Source: an uncultured Brachyspira sp.
GTDB lineage: Bacteria > Spirochaetota > Brachyspiria > Brachyspirales > Brachyspiraceae
Direction: 5' to 3'
NCBI RefSeq assembly: GCF_910578695.1
Contig: NZ_CAJTQJ010000002.1
Coordinates: forward strand, 74,645-138,644
DNA length: 64,000 bases
Shown here: positions 35,301 to 45,500 of the stretch, in pieces
How the letters are laid out: each line of letters opens with the position of its first letter
Position numbering within the stretch: the first letter of the stretch is position 1
Translations under genes and position numbers: made by a program
The notes under the pieces: generated by a model
Database searches by the model: none
The model's input: only the letters and a program-made list of their open reading frames with translations
What the model was told of the DNA's origin: nothing

Positions 35301-38212
35301 GGCTTTAATATTTCTTTTAATTCTTTTGCCGTAAGAGATTCTTTTATTTTTATAATGTCTTCAGGCTTACCTTTAGCAACAACTCTGCCGCCTTTATCTC
35401 CGCTTAAAGGACCCATATCTATAATATAATCAGCACATTTAATAACATCTAAATTATGTTCTACAACTAAAACAGTATTTCCTTTCTCAGCAAGTCCGTC
35501 TAATGCTTTTAATAATTTTTTTATATCCTCAAAATGAAGCCCTGTAGTAGGCTCATCTAATATATATAAAGTGTTTCCTGTAGATATTTTATGCAGTTCG
35601 CTTGCTAATTTTATTCTTTGTGCTTCCCCTCCTGATAAAGTAGTTGATGGCTGCCCCAATTTTATATATCCAAGCCCTATATCCTCCATTATTTTTAATA
35701 TTCTTGTGATTGAAGTTATACCATCAAAAAAATTAATAGCTTCAGATACGCTCATTTCAAGAATATCATATATAGTTTTATCTTTATATTTTACATCCAA
35801 AGTTTCTGCATTAAATCTTTTTCCTCCGCATTCCTCACAAGACACTAATACATTGGATAAAAACTGCATTTCTAATTCTATTACTCCTGCACCTTCGCAT
35901 GTAGGACATCTTCCTGTTTTTACATTGAATGAAAATCTTCCCTTATCATATCCTCTCATTTTAGATAATTTAGTAGCTGCAAATAAATCTCTTATAGGGG
36001 ATAAAACTTTTGTATATGTTGCCGGATTGCTTCTAGGCGTTCTTCCTATAGGGGACTGATCTACTTCTATAACTTTATCTATATTTTCAAGTCCTTCTAT
36101 TTTTTTATGATTTCCTGCATTTAAAGTACTTCCGTAAAAATGATTATGTAATGCACGCATTAAAATATTTTCAACTAAAGTAGATTTACCGCTTCCTGAA
36201 AGTCCTGTAACAACAATAAATAAACCTAAAGGAAATTCAACATCTATATTTTTTAGATTAAATTGATTAGCTCCTACTACTTTTAAAAATTTTCCGTTTC
36301 CTTCTCTTCTTTGTTTTGGTATTTCTATATCATCATCGCCGCGTAAATATTTGGCTGTATATGATCTGTCCGACTTCAAAAAGTCTTCATAATCTCCTAT
36401 ACCTACTATATTGCCTCCATTTATACCTGCATCAGGTCCTATATCTATTAAAAAGTCAGACTCCTCCATAGTTTCTTTATCATGCTCTACAACTATTACA
36501 GTATTATTTTTATCTCTTAATGCTTTTAATGACTCTATTAGTTTTTTATTATCTGATTGATGCAGACCTATAGAAGGTTCATCAAGTACATAAAGCACGC
36601 CCTCAAGCCCGCTTCCAATCTGAGATGCTAGTCTTATTCTCTGAGATTCGCCTCCTGAAAGAGTAGGTGAGGAACGCTCTATAGTCAAATAAGTTAATCC
36701 TACTTTTACCAAAAATGTTAATCTATAAATGATTTCTTTTATTATAGGGCTTCCTATTACTTCTTCATTAGGCTTTAATTTTAATTTTATGAAATAATTA
36801 TATAAGTCTTCTATAGTCATTGAAGAAAAATCTGATATAGTTTTACCGTTAAATTTTACAGATAAAGCATCTTCATTTATTCGCTTGCCCTTACATTTAG
36901 GACATTCAGCTTCATCCATAAAATTAGCATAATAACTATTTTTATAGGTTTCATAATCATATTTTAATCTGTCCAAAATTCCGGGAACTCTCTCTACAAC
37001 ATCTTTACTATGATACCAAAATTTTTTTTTCCATTTAACTTCTTTATCGGTACCATATAATAAATACTTCTTTTCTGTTTTAGTTAAATCTTTCCAAGCC
37101 TTTTTTAAATCTATTTTATAAGTCTTTGCAATTATCTCTAGTTCATCAATACCATATTCAGCATCAAAGCCTATATGATTATCTACAAAACAAGATAAAG
37201 CCCCATCATAAACATTTAAATTTTCATCTCTTACAATATGCTTTTCAGTAAATATATGCTCAACTCCAAGTCCTCCGCAAACTGTACAAGCTCCGATAGG
37301 ATTATTAAATGAAAATAAATTAGGCTCAATATCTGCAATGGAATGCCCGCAATTAGCACATGATCTTTCAGTTGTGTATAATTTATAATATTTATCTATT
37401 TCAAACTGCTTACTCATTTTGATTTTTTTCTTTTTTGTTTTAGTATTTTCTTCAGTTTGTGCTTCTGATGATTCTTCACTATTTTCATGTTCTTCATAAA
37501 ATGCTGCTAAACCTTTTGTTATTCTTATGGCTCTTTCTATATCATCAGTGATTCTTGATAAATATTTATTTTCAACTTTTATTCTGTCTATAACTATTTC
37601 TAAAGTATGCTTCTCATATCTTTTAAGTTCAGGTATTTCATCTTCATCAAATTTATAAACTATATTGTCAATTCTTATTCTAGGATATCCTGCTAATTTT
37701 ACTTCCTCTATTTCTTTCCTATACTCTCCCTTTCTATCTCTTACAATAGGAGCAAGAACTAAAATTCTTTTTTCATTAAACTCTCTTAAAACACTTTGTG
37801 CGATTTGATCTTCGCTTTGCTTTGAAATTTTATGTCCGCATTTAGAACAGTAAGGCACTCCAAGTCTTGCAAAAAGAAGCCTGAAAAAGTCATAAATCTC
37901 TGTAACAGTGCCTACGGTAGAGCGAGGATTCTTATTTACGCTTTTTTGATCTATAGAAATAGTAGGGGATAATCCTTCAATATGTTCTACATCAGCCTTA
38001 GCCATAACCCCTAAAAACTGCCTTGCATAAGCAGATAATGATTCTAAATATCTTCTCTGTCCCTCTTTAAAAATAGTATCGAAAGCAAGAGAACTTTTAC
38101 CGCTTCCTGATACTCCTGTTAAAGTAGTTAGAGTTTTATGCGGTATAGAAAGCGATATATTTTTAAGATTATGTTCTTTAGCACCTTTTATTTCTATAGA
38201 ATTATTAGCCAT
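32396..38212 (-). CDS. uvrA: Tandem (double-length) UvrA excinuclease ATPase
   Basis: UvrA finds bulky DNA lesions and loads UvrB in nucleotide excision repair; it is usually about 940 residues. This gene encodes 1938 residues: two full UvrA units joined by a Lys/Glu-rich linker near 960-990. Walker A motifs are near residues 33, 672, 1021 and 1647 (GVSGSGKS or GLSGSGKS types), with LSGGE/FSGGE signatures and DEP Walker B motifs in all four ATPase halves. Zinc-type Cys motifs (CPTCEGAG ... CEECGGKR in copy 1; CSICDGKG ... CEACGGKR in copy 2) are kept. Copy 2 is more divergent. AAGGAT precedes the ATG. The only comparable case I recall is the long UvrA of Chlamydia. Confidence 0.95.
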   Translation of the reverse strand: MANNSIEIKGAKEHNLKNISLSIPHKTLTTLTGVSGSGKSSLAFDTIFKEGQRRYLESLSAYARQFLGVMAKADVEHIEGLSPTISIDQKSVNKNPRSTVGTVTEIYDFFRLLFARLGVPYCSKCGHKISKQSEDQIAQSVLREFNEKRILVLAPIVRDRKGEYRKEIEEVKLAGYPRIRIDNIVYKFDEDEIPELKRYEKHTLEIVIDRIKVENKYLSRITDDIERAIRITKGLAAFYEEHENSEESSEAQTEENTKTKKKKIKMSKQFEIDKYYKLYTTERSCANCGHSIADIEPNLFSFNNPIGACTVCGGLGVEHIFTEKHIVRDENLNVYDGALSCFVDNHIGFDAEYGIDELEIIAKTYKIDLKKAWKDLTKTEKKYLLYGTDKEVKWKKKFWYHSKDVVERVPGILDRLKYDYETYKNSYYANFMDEAECPKCKGKRINEDALSVKFNGKTISDFSSMTIEDLYNYFIKLKLKPNEEVIGSPIIKEIIYRLTFLVKVGLTYLTIERSSPTLSGGESQRIRLASQIGSGLEGVLYVLDEPSIGLHQSDNKKLIESLKALRDKNNTVIVVEHDKETMEESDFLIDIGPDAGINGGNIVGIGDYEDFLKSDRSYTAKYLRGDDDIEIPKQRREGNGKFLKVVGANQFNLKNIDVEFPLGLFIVVTGLSGSGKSTLVENILMRALHNHFYGSTLNAGNHKKIEGLENIDKVIEVDQSPIGRTPRSNPATYTKVLSPIRDLFAATKLSKMRGYDKGRFSFNVKTGRCPTCEGAGVIELEMQFLSNVLVSCEECGGKRFNAETLDVKYKDKTIYDILEMSVSEAINFFDGITSITRILKIMEDIGLGYIKLGQPSTTLSGGEAQRIKLASELHKISTGNTLYILDEPTTGLHFEDIKKLLKALDGLAEKGNTVLVVEHNLDVIKCADYIIDMGPLSGDKGGRVVAKGKPEDIIKIKESLTAKELKEILKPSKNKKEALKIEETKKEENTSLIIKGANKHNLKNINLTLPKNKINVITGVSGSGKTSLAFDTIFKEGQRRFVESLSTYARRFLGRFEDANVEKIEGLAPAIAIDQKNVGRNPRSTVATVTEIYDYFRLIFARVSKPHCPYCSDKDTLKAETPSILASEITDTMDLYKLVIISPLYHSSFNHRFTFNDDDAKNIKKIIEKTREAGYVRMQINSNDYIIDDITEKDIDALLKEEIYSVGIVIDRIVAGKDKRARIADAIERAMDLSSGVVHIKASHGIIVKESFHTKFPACLLHGILFDFEATPRHFSFNSHWGYCEECKGLGSKPAFSIDLAIKDSTKPLLNGALDTSLNNMFSSQGKYYAEHYAYPLLKFLKRNSIAKKDLYETPFNELDKKVIDAFFFGSDYSVGNVITAMHSNNDITSDDYSEWKDKSFGKFFIDEECSFCNGERLNEIIRSYTIQNKNISQVCAMTVEEAAYFFNELPNLLSERENTISKEAVKEIRTRLSFLDKVGLGYLFLNRKYSTLSGGEAQRIRLASQLGSKLTGVLYVLDEPTVGLHPRDTDHLLDTLKELRDLKNTLVIVEHDRDTMKAADNIIDMGPFAGSFGGEVIFQGKYDDILKDDNSITGNYLSERKKVFEKTAVRNEETECIKLKNVSTNNLKNIDADIPLKKIVVVTGVSGSGKSSLIIDTLYPALKKRRINQYSKFESVEIPSIVSDSILVDQISIVGSIRSTLVSYSKVFDKIRNIFAKTPAAKAKAFSSGRFSYNGKEGRCSICDGKGIRKIAMHFLSDMEIVCEACGGKRYNDETLSVRFKSLNISEVLELTVDEAIEFFDFDKSIIKTLSIMSEVGLGYIKLSQRLDTFSGGELQRLKLASELSKKQGDEHIVYILDEPTTGLHFDDVNKLLIALNKLVEKGHSVIIIEHNPDVIKSADYIIDLGLEGGINGGEIIAKGTVEEILEMKKGYTWKYI

Positions 38213-38436
38213 TCATTTATCCTTATAAAAAAGTTAAACAATTATATCATAAAAAAAGAGTTTGTACATAGAAAGTATTTAATAAAAATATTTAAATATG
38301 TTCATTAGAATTCATACAAAAAAATTCATACAAATCATATTAAAAAAAATAAACAAAATCTTTATGCTTTTATAATATACAATTTTTAATATTTTTATTT
38401 ATAATAAAATAATTAATTAGATAAGTATAGGCAGTC

Positions 38437-38465
38437 TTGAAAAATATAAATAAATATATTATAAT
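38437..38465 (+). promoter_or_regulatory. Strong sigma-70-type promoter of the HPr gene run
   Basis: TTGAAA (38437-38442), a 17-base spacer and a perfect TATAAT (38460-38465) stand 29 bases before the HPr ATG. Confidence 0.6.
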
Positions 38466-38494
38466 ATGGATATAATAAATTCTCAGGATATTTA

Positions 38495-38806
38495 ATGACA
38501 TTAACAAATGTAGTTACAATCAAAAGTAAAAACGGTATGCATTTAAGACCTGCAGGGATACTTTCTCAAATATCTAGTAAAAGTGATTATTCAAATATAG
38601 GAATCTTTTTACTATATAACGGTATAAGGGCAGATGCTAAAAGCGTATTTAATATTATGGGACTTGGAGCATTTCAAGGTGCGAATCTCATTTTAGAAAT
38701 AGAATATGAAGAAGGAATGGAAGATACGGCAAAACAGGCAGAAAAAGAATTGATAGAATTCTTTGAAAAAGGCTATATTTATGCCGAAGTTCCTGAAGAA
38801 GACTGA
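38495..38806 (+). CDS. ptsH: HPr-type phosphocarrier protein
   Basis: Small PTS phosphocarrier or regulatory HPr homologue of 103 residues, about 15 longer than usual because of an acidic C-terminal tail. The phosphorylatable His16 lies in SKNGMHLRPAG. The regulatory Ser site is also kept (ADAKSVFNIMGLGA, Ser50), which implies control by an HPr kinase if one is encoded elsewhere. AGGAT precedes the ATG by six bases. No EI or EII gene is nearby; the next gene is a non-PTS permease, so a regulatory role is as likely as sugar uptake. Confidence 0.88.
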   Translation: MTLTNVVTIKSKNGMHLRPAGILSQISSKSDYSNIGIFLLYNGIRADAKSVFNIMGLGAFQGANLILEIEYEEGMEDTAKQAEKELIEFFEKGYIYAEVPEED

Positions 38807-38854
38807 TAATTTCAAATTTATTATTTATATAATCATATATAAAAAGGGTATTTA

Positions 38855-40243
38855 ATGATTAGTTATTTTGTAATAGTTATGCTGGCAATATCTATTATTG
38901 TCGTTATGATTTTAACAATTAAATTTAAAGTTCATCCATTTATAGCTATGTTATTAGTTGCTATATTTCTAGCTTTTACGCTTCATATTCCATCTAATAA
39001 TAATTATGATACTAATTATATAACTGCAATATCTGCCTTGATAGGCAAAGGTTTTGGAAATGCATTAGCAAGTGTAGGCATAATAATAGTTTTAGGAAGT
39101 ATTATAGGCAATATATTAGAAATGTCAGGAGCAGCCTTAAAATTAGGCGAAATAGTATTAAGAATAGTAGGCAAATCTCATCCTGCATTGGCTATGAATA
39201 TATTAGGCTTTATAGTATCTATACCTGTATTTTGTGATTCAGGATATTTAATACTTACTCCTTTAAGAAAAGCCGTTGCCAAAAAAAGCGGAGCATCTCC
39301 TGTAGCATTATCTGTTGCTTTATCTACAGGACTTTATGCCTCTCATGCTTTAGTGCCTCCAACGCCAGGACCTGCTGCCGTTGTAAATTTATTCGGACTT
39401 GAAGCACATCTATTAACTATTATAATTATAGCATTAATAGTTGCTATTCCAACTTCTTTAGTAGGTGCTGCATACGGTATATTCATTGCAAAATATATAA
39501 AAAAACCTAATTATCCTGATAAGTCTCCTATATATGAAACTTTAATAAGCGATATGGGAGGACTTCCGCCTGCTTGGAAATCTTTAGCACCTATATTAGT
39601 TCCTATAATATTAATGTCGATTGGAAGTATTGTAAGATTTGATTCATTTAGGCTAGGAAGCGGAATAATAAAAAACATATTTATATTTTTGGGAGAACCA
39701 TCTATGGCATTATTCATAGGTTTTTTATTTTCGCTTCTTTTAACGCATAAATTTAATAAAGAAGAAATATCTATGTGGATAGGCGATGGTATAAGGTCTT
39801 CAGGAAGTATATTGGCTATAGTAGGAGCAAGCGGTGCATTTGCTGAAGTTTTAAAATCTACGGAATTAGCTAATATAATACCAGAATTAGGACATATATT
39901 CAGTTCATTAAATATAGGATTGATACTGCCTTTTATTATGGCATCAGCATTAAAAATAATGTTAGGATCATCAACAATAGCAGTAGTTACAGTAGCTACT
40001 CTTTTTGCTCCTTTACTTAATACATTGGGATTTAATACTCCTATATCGCAAATATTAGTATTAATGTCTATAGGAGCAGGATCTATGATAGCATCGCATG
40101 CTAATGACAGCTATTTTTGGATAGTAGTAGAATTATCAGGATTAAAAATAAATGATGCATATAAAGCAAGAACTTTAGCTACATTTGTTCAGGGTATTAC
40201 TGCTCTCATTATTATAATGATACTTGCTTTTTTATTTAGATAA
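38855..40243 (+). CDS. GntP-family permease (gluconate/organic acid type)
   Basis: A 462-residue membrane protein with about 12 hydrophobic helices, belonging to the GntP/ion-transporter group. Recognisable segments are FGNALASVGIIIVLGSIIGN near residue 68, VFCDSGYLIL near 125, the Pro-rich loop HALVPPTPGPAAV near 166 and SHANDSYFWIV near 416, all conserved in gluconate permeases. It probably imports a sugar acid by proton symport. AAGGG precedes the ATG. It follows the HPr gene by 48 bases and is likely co-transcribed. Confidence 0.88.
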   Translation: MISYFVIVMLAISIIVVMILTIKFKVHPFIAMLLVAIFLAFTLHIPSNNNYDTNYITAISALIGKGFGNALASVGIIIVLGSIIGNILEMSGAALKLGEIVLRIVGKSHPALAMNILGFIVSIPVFCDSGYLILTPLRKAVAKKSGASPVALSVALSTGLYASHALVPPTPGPAAVVNLFGLEAHLLTIIIIALIVAIPTSLVGAAYGIFIAKYIKKPNYPDKSPIYETLISDMGGLPPAWKSLAPILVPIILMSIGSIVRFDSFRLGSGIIKNIFIFLGEPSMALFIGFLFSLLLTHKFNKEEISMWIGDGIRSSGSILAIVGASGAFAEVLKSTELANIIPELGHIFSSLNIGLILPFIMASALKIMLGSSTIAVVTVATLFAPLLNTLGFNTPISQILVLMSIGAGSMIASHANDSYFWIVVELSGLKINDAYKARTLATFVQGITALIIIMILAFLFR

Positions 40244-40297
40244 TAATATTATATATTCTCTTTATAATAATAATATTATAATTTTTTGGAGTAAATA

Positions 40298-40732
40298 ATG
40301 CTTAAAATAAAAATTATTAATAAATCTAAAAATGCATTGCCTAAATATCAAACAGAAGGCTCATCGGGGTTGGATTTGCATGCTGATTTGGAAAGCCCTA
40401 TAACTTTAAATAAAAATGATATAGTTCTAATACCAACAGGGCTTTTTATTGAAATACCAGAAGGATATGAAGCACAGATTAGAAGCAGAAGTTCTTTAGC
40501 ATTAAAAAACGGAATATTCTGCCTAAACTCGCCTGCAACAATAGACAGCGATTATAGAGGAGAATTAAAAATTATATTAGCTTCTCTCACAGATAATCCT
40601 TTCATAATAAATAATGGCGATAGAATAGCACAAATGGTTTTTTCTAAAGTTGAAAAAGCTTATTTTGAAGAAGTGAATTTACTTTCAGAAACTAAAAGAG
40701 GAGAGGGCGGATTTGGAAGTACTAATAAATAG
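40298..40732 (+). CDS. dut: dUTP diphosphatase (trimeric dUTPase)
   Basis: Hydrolyses dUTP to dUMP, keeping uracil out of DNA. The 144-residue protein has all five motifs in order: SSGLDLHA (I), RSRSSLALKNG (II), TIDSDYRGELKI with the catalytic Asp (III), GDRIAQMVF (IV) and RGEGGFGST (V) at the C terminus. Length is typical of the homotrimeric class. GGAGT precedes the ATG by seven bases. It lies 54 bases after the GntP permease; the grouping has no obvious metabolic logic. Confidence 0.96.
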   Translation: MLKIKIINKSKNALPKYQTEGSSGLDLHADLESPITLNKNDIVLIPTGLFIEIPEGYEAQIRSRSSLALKNGIFCLNSPATIDSDYRGELKIILASLTDNPFIINNGDRIAQMVFSKVEKAYFEEVNLLSETKRGEGGFGSTNK

Positions 40733-40765
40733 TATTGATATAATATTATTTATTATGTATAATTT

Positions 40766-41590
40766 ATGTATATGAGAATATTAAAAGTATTTTTTAGCAT
40801 AATATTTATATTTTCCGTAATTTCCTGCGGACTTCCTGATGTTACAGGAATAACATTAGAATTAAATCAGCCTTATATAACAAAAATTATACCGGGAAAT
40901 AATGAAATAACTGTTGAATTTCAATCTCAAAATAGTGAGCCGTCATTCAGCGGATATAATATATATTTCGGCGATAAAACTAATCCTAAAAAATATAAGC
41001 TATATAATCAGCAGAAAGCACTGCCTACTATGATAGATAAAGGCTCGGATATAATAAAAAAATATACTTTCACTATAAAAGTAGGAAGCTACTATTCAAC
41101 AAATAATACAGATATAGATACATTAAGAGAAAATGATTTAAATAATGGAATTCCAATTTATGTTTGGGTTGGTGCTTATCAAATAACGCCTCAATTAGAA
41201 AGTTATTACTATTATGATAATTTTGTACAAATGGGTACTCCCAGACCTGAGGCTTTGAATCAAACTATAAGACCAAATAATAATTTAAATATTGAAGGAA
41301 GAGATTTAGCCAGACTCATAAATAATGCAGGAGTATTATATTTTCAAAATGTAAACAATACAAGTATGATGATGTTAGCAGGCAATTCTTTATACGATGT
41401 TGTTGTTCCTCCTGAAAATGGGTATGGAAATATTGACTTGCAAGTAAAAGCAAACAGGCTTTATTTAATAAAAATAACAGAGGGAAATAATGCTTATTAT
41501 GGTAAAATATATGTAAGGAGTGTAAATGGTATTAGCAGTATTACAGCTGATTACTGCCGTCAAACTGCTGCAAATATCTTAAGTTATTAA
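40766..41590 (+). CDS. Lipoprotein with a fibronectin-like N-terminal domain (paralogue A)
   Basis: A 274-residue exported lipoprotein. The signal peptide ends at the lipobox VISC (Cys21 counting from the first Met; an in-frame ATG two codons later gives Cys19). Residues about 38-150 look like a fibronectin type III-like sandwich (TKIIPGNNEITVEFQSQ, SGYNIYFGDKT). The second half (LNIEGRDLARLINNAGVLYF) is specific to this pair. No clear ribosome site. The next gene encodes a shorter relative three bases on. Probably an outer-membrane or periplasmic surface protein of unknown role. Confidence 0.65.
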   Translation: MYMRILKVFFSIIFIFSVISCGLPDVTGITLELNQPYITKIIPGNNEITVEFQSQNSEPSFSGYNIYFGDKTNPKKYKLYNQQKALPTMIDKGSDIIKKYTFTIKVGSYYSTNNTDIDTLRENDLNNGIPIYVWVGAYQITPQLESYYYYDNFVQMGTPRPEALNQTIRPNNNLNIEGRDLARLINNAGVLYFQNVNNTSMMMLAGNSLYDVVVPPENGYGNIDLQVKANRLYLIKITEGNNAYYGKIYVRSVNGISSITADYCRQTAANILSY

Positions 41591-41592
41591 TT

Positions 41593-42330
41593 ATGAAAAA
41601 AACAATAATATTTATAATATCATCTATTTTTTTGCTTACTTCCTGCAATGAGGAGCTTATAACAATAGTAGATGAATACAATTCCCCTTATGATATAAAA
41701 GCAATAGCCAGCAATAATGCTGTATATATAAGCTTTTGGTCTGGAGTAATAGCTTCTGATTTTGCAGGCTTTAATTTATATGCAGGGCAGGCTAATACTT
41801 TTACACAGCCTAATGATGCTATAAAAAGCATATCTAATACTTTTCCAACTATACAAGGCTCAAATCATACAAGAACTAATTTTATTATTCAATTACCTAG
41901 CAATTTTGTTAATGGCACATTATACTATATAACAGTTACAGCGTACGGCACAAATGATTTAGTTGATAAAAAATATATAGAAACAAAAATAACTCCAGAA
42001 TATATAGTACCTGTAATTCCAAGAAATGAAGGCGATGGAAATGGAAATACTTTGATAGCTAATGGGCAGAATTTAGGTACAATAAGTGCAGGAAAAATAA
42101 CATGCTCCGGTAATTGGAAAGTTCAGTATTTCGGTTCTCAAAACAGTATAAATAATGTTATCATTCTTACAAATCATAATGATAATTCATTTGACACTGA
42201 TGCTGTATATTCCATTAACGGATTGTATATATTCAAAGATGGGAATTCTCTTGCTAAGATATGGATAAAATCCAACACTCAATATAGATGGGCATATCAG
42301 GCTAATGCTTCTAGCTGGTGGGGAATATAA
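41593..42330 (+). CDS. Lipoprotein with a fibronectin-like N-terminal domain (paralogue B)
   Basis: A 245-residue lipoprotein with signal peptide and lipobox LTSC (Cys18). Like its neighbour it opens with a PYDIKAIASNNAVYISFWSG strand pair and FAGFNLYAGQ, aligned with TKIIPGNNEITVEF and SGYNIYFG of paralogue A. Both then carry an N-L-I motif around NTLIANGQNLGTI and a C-terminal beta-rich stretch. The two genes are three bases apart and look like an old tandem duplication. Trp is frequent at the C terminus (RWAYQANASSWWGI). Function unknown. Confidence 0.65.
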   Translation: MKKTIIFIISSIFLLTSCNEELITIVDEYNSPYDIKAIASNNAVYISFWSGVIASDFAGFNLYAGQANTFTQPNDAIKSISNTFPTIQGSNHTRTNFIIQLPSNFVNGTLYYITVTAYGTNDLVDKKYIETKITPEYIVPVIPRNEGDGNGNTLIANGQNLGTISAGKITCSGNWKVQYFGSQNSINNVIILTNHNDNSFDTDAVYSINGLYIFKDGNSLAKIWIKSNTQYRWAYQANASSWWGI

Positions 42331-42481
42331 TTTTAAATTACAGCTAATATTTCTATTGTTTTTTAATTTTATATTGCTGAATCTAAATTGATTTTATTTA
42401 ATAAATAAATGAAAATATTTTTTTAGTTATTTTATTAATTATTAAATTTGTATAAATGTCTTTTATAATTGACTTAATTTC

Positions 42482-42526
42482 AATTAAAAAATAATAGAGC
42501 CTATAATTAAAACTATAGACTCTATT
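42482..42526 (-). terminator. Intrinsic terminator of the giant coiled-coil gene
   Basis: Read on the minus strand, AATAGAGTCTATA (42514-42526) pairs with TATAGGCTCTATT (42493-42505), with one G-U pair and an 8-base loop, followed by ATTTTTTAATTG. It begins 21 bases after the stop codon of the giant gene. Confidence 0.75.
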
Positions 42527-42546
42527 TAATAGGAAGTAAATATATC

Positions 42547-45500
42547 TTATCCTCTGGACTGTCTATCTTTCCATTGTTTAATAATTCTTTCAACCTCATC
42601 TCTTAAATATGAAGTATTCTTAACTATATCTTCAGGTTTCCAGCCTTGCTTATACATTTTTATGATAAGCTCTTCTTTTTTACTATCTGTTTTTAATGTT
42701 TTAGCTTTCTTATTAGAAGATTTAATATCTTTATCTGACATATATTTATCAGCATTATCAAGAAGAGTTTCTAAATATCTGACAAAATATTCGGCTCTCT
42801 CCAAATTCTTAACTATACTCTTATCATAATCATCATACTGATTTTTCATACGAACAAGATTTTCTCTTTGATTTTGTATCTCGTCAATTATGATATTAAG
42901 TTCTTCCAATTTGGAAATAAATAGCTGAACTTTTTTATCATTCTTATCGATTTTAGCCATATCTCTTTCTAAAGAATAAACCTTATCCATAAAGTTTTTT
43001 CTTGTATCTTCAACATCAGCCATAGCAGCTTTTATGCTATCAACCCTTTCTAAAATAGTTTCTGTTTCTATTTCAGCTTTTCTTATTTGCTGCAATATAT
43101 CATCTGCATACTCTTCTTTATCTTTAATGAATGAAAGTTTATTTTCTATTTGAGATGCTATATCTATAACAACCTGTATGCCTTCCTCTGCATGTTCTAT
43201 CATAGCATTATTTTCTGCTATATTAACGAATCTTTCCTGAATTTCTCCAGACATCTCCATTAGTAAATTAACTTTCTCATAAGTATCTTTCAAGCTGTCT
43301 TTTTCTTTTTTAATAGTATCAGCATAATCTAATATCTCACTATGTATTTCCTTTAAATTTTCAAACTCAGACATAGTTTTATTCATATCAGCAGATGCTA
43401 ACTTAGTATTTTCAGCTAAAACTGATAATTTAGAAACATCTTCTTTTATAGAATCTGCCATTTCCTTAGCATTATCAAATACCTTTACAATACTCATATA
43501 TTTTTCAATATCATCTGCTATATTATCAATCTTTGATTTTACAGCATTATACTCTAAAGAAATATCATTAGTTTTTACTTCAAGCATTTTATCAATAGAT
43601 TCAACTGCATCATTCAATTTTAATTGTAAATCATCAGTTCTATTTTCAAAATCCTTGAGTATAATATTTGTTTTCTCATCATAGCTCAAATTAATATTTT
43701 CAAGTCTTACATCTATTTCAGAAGAATACTTAGCTATATCATCTTCTAAAGCAGAAACAATATCTTTCATACTTGCAATTCTATTATCATACTCATCTAA
43801 ATTATCATTATGAGCTTTTATTATCTCATCTTTAGCATTTTGTACATAGCCCTTAGCATCATTTATAAGAAGAGATAATGTTTGTTCTAAATTAGAATTA
43901 AGCCTTGCTATATATTTATCATATTTATCATTAGTATTCTCCTCTATAGCCTGAACGCTCTCTTCTATGATATTATTAGCTTCTTCTATTCTAATATTAA
44001 CAGCTTCCGATATAGATTCTTTCAAAGCAGATAAAGATTCTGATAATCCTTCATAATGTGCTTTTAATGCATCAAACTCAGAATTCTTTTCTTCTAATAA
44101 AGTATTCATCTTTCTGGAAACATTTTCTAATATAGAATCAAATTCAGTTACCTTATTTTCAATAGTAGATTTAGCATTATTAGACAGCTCTTCTAATCTT
44201 GCATTAAATTTCTCACCCTGAAGTTCTATATCATTAGAATATATATTTATTTTATTATGAAGCTCTGAAGCTTTCTCTTCTATTATAGATTTTAATCTCT
44301 CTATAGAAGGTGCAAACTCATTTTGCAAACTATTCATCTGTTCTTCAACTTCCTTGAGTTTTTCTTTATTATTCTCAACAGAAGTTAAAAACTCATCTTT
44401 TATACTCAAAGCCTGCTTCAAATCAGATACAGCATCTTCCACAGAAGTATTTATATGAAGTTTGGTATCGTCAATCTGAGAGTATAAAGATTCTATTTTT
44501 TCATTATATTCTTTATAAGCCTCTTCAAATAATTTAGAGAAATCTTCATAATTTTTATCCTGTCTGTCAGTATAGAACTTTTCAGTTGTCAAATACATTT
44601 CTTTTAATTTTGCAACCTCATCGCTATGCATAGACTTAATATCATCGATAGCCCTTTCGCCTTCTACGCCTATAGACATTTTTAATTCGCTCATAAACTC
44701 TTCTTGATAAGTATCTATTTTCTTCTTAAAGTCTGTTATATTATCTTCTAATTGTTTATTCATATTATTGAAGGCATCTGTAATTTTATTATTAATATCA
44801 TTTTCTATGTTATGTATAGCACTTCTTACATCAGAGAATTTTTCAAACTTTTTCATTTCATTAGTTATAAAATTCTCAACTATAGCCATTATATTAGGAG
44901 ATAAATCATTAGTTTCTTTAGTAACAGCCTCATTAAATGAAGCAGTAAGGCTGTTAATATATTCTTTTGCCTTATTAAATACATCATTATTTTCTTCTGT
45001 AAATTTGCTTCCAATAGAATTAATATACTCTTCAGCTTCTTTAACTTTAGTACTGAATGCCTCTTCTTTCTCTTTTATCTTAGATGAAGCTGTATCTGCT
45101 GCCTCTGCTACAGCACTTGCCAAACTGTCTATCTTATTTCTTATATTGATATCAGAGTTCTTAACCATATCCATAAGTGCTTCTCTTTCTTTGCGTACAG
45201 TTTCAACTTCCTGTGATATATGTTTTTGAGACTGACTCAACATTCTAAGTTCATTTTCTTGTTCTTTTATATTAGCTTTTATAGTATTTACTAAAGAATT
45301 AATATCATTTTCAGCTTCATTAATTTTATTAAATATATCTTTAATTTTACTATTTTCTAATTCGCTTATTTCTCCCTTAGCATCATCAACTTTACCGCTT
45401 ATATCTGAAAGCATTTTATAAGCATCATTTTTAATACTATCTACTTCAGTAAGTATAGCATCTTTATAGAATTCTTTTATTCTATCAGGAGAAGCATAAG

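Noticed and set aside
32790..36059. Plus-strand open frames of about 100-160 codons opposite uvrA
   Set aside because: Their translations mirror conserved UvrA ATPase motifs on the opposite strand, and the uvrA frame is fully supported.
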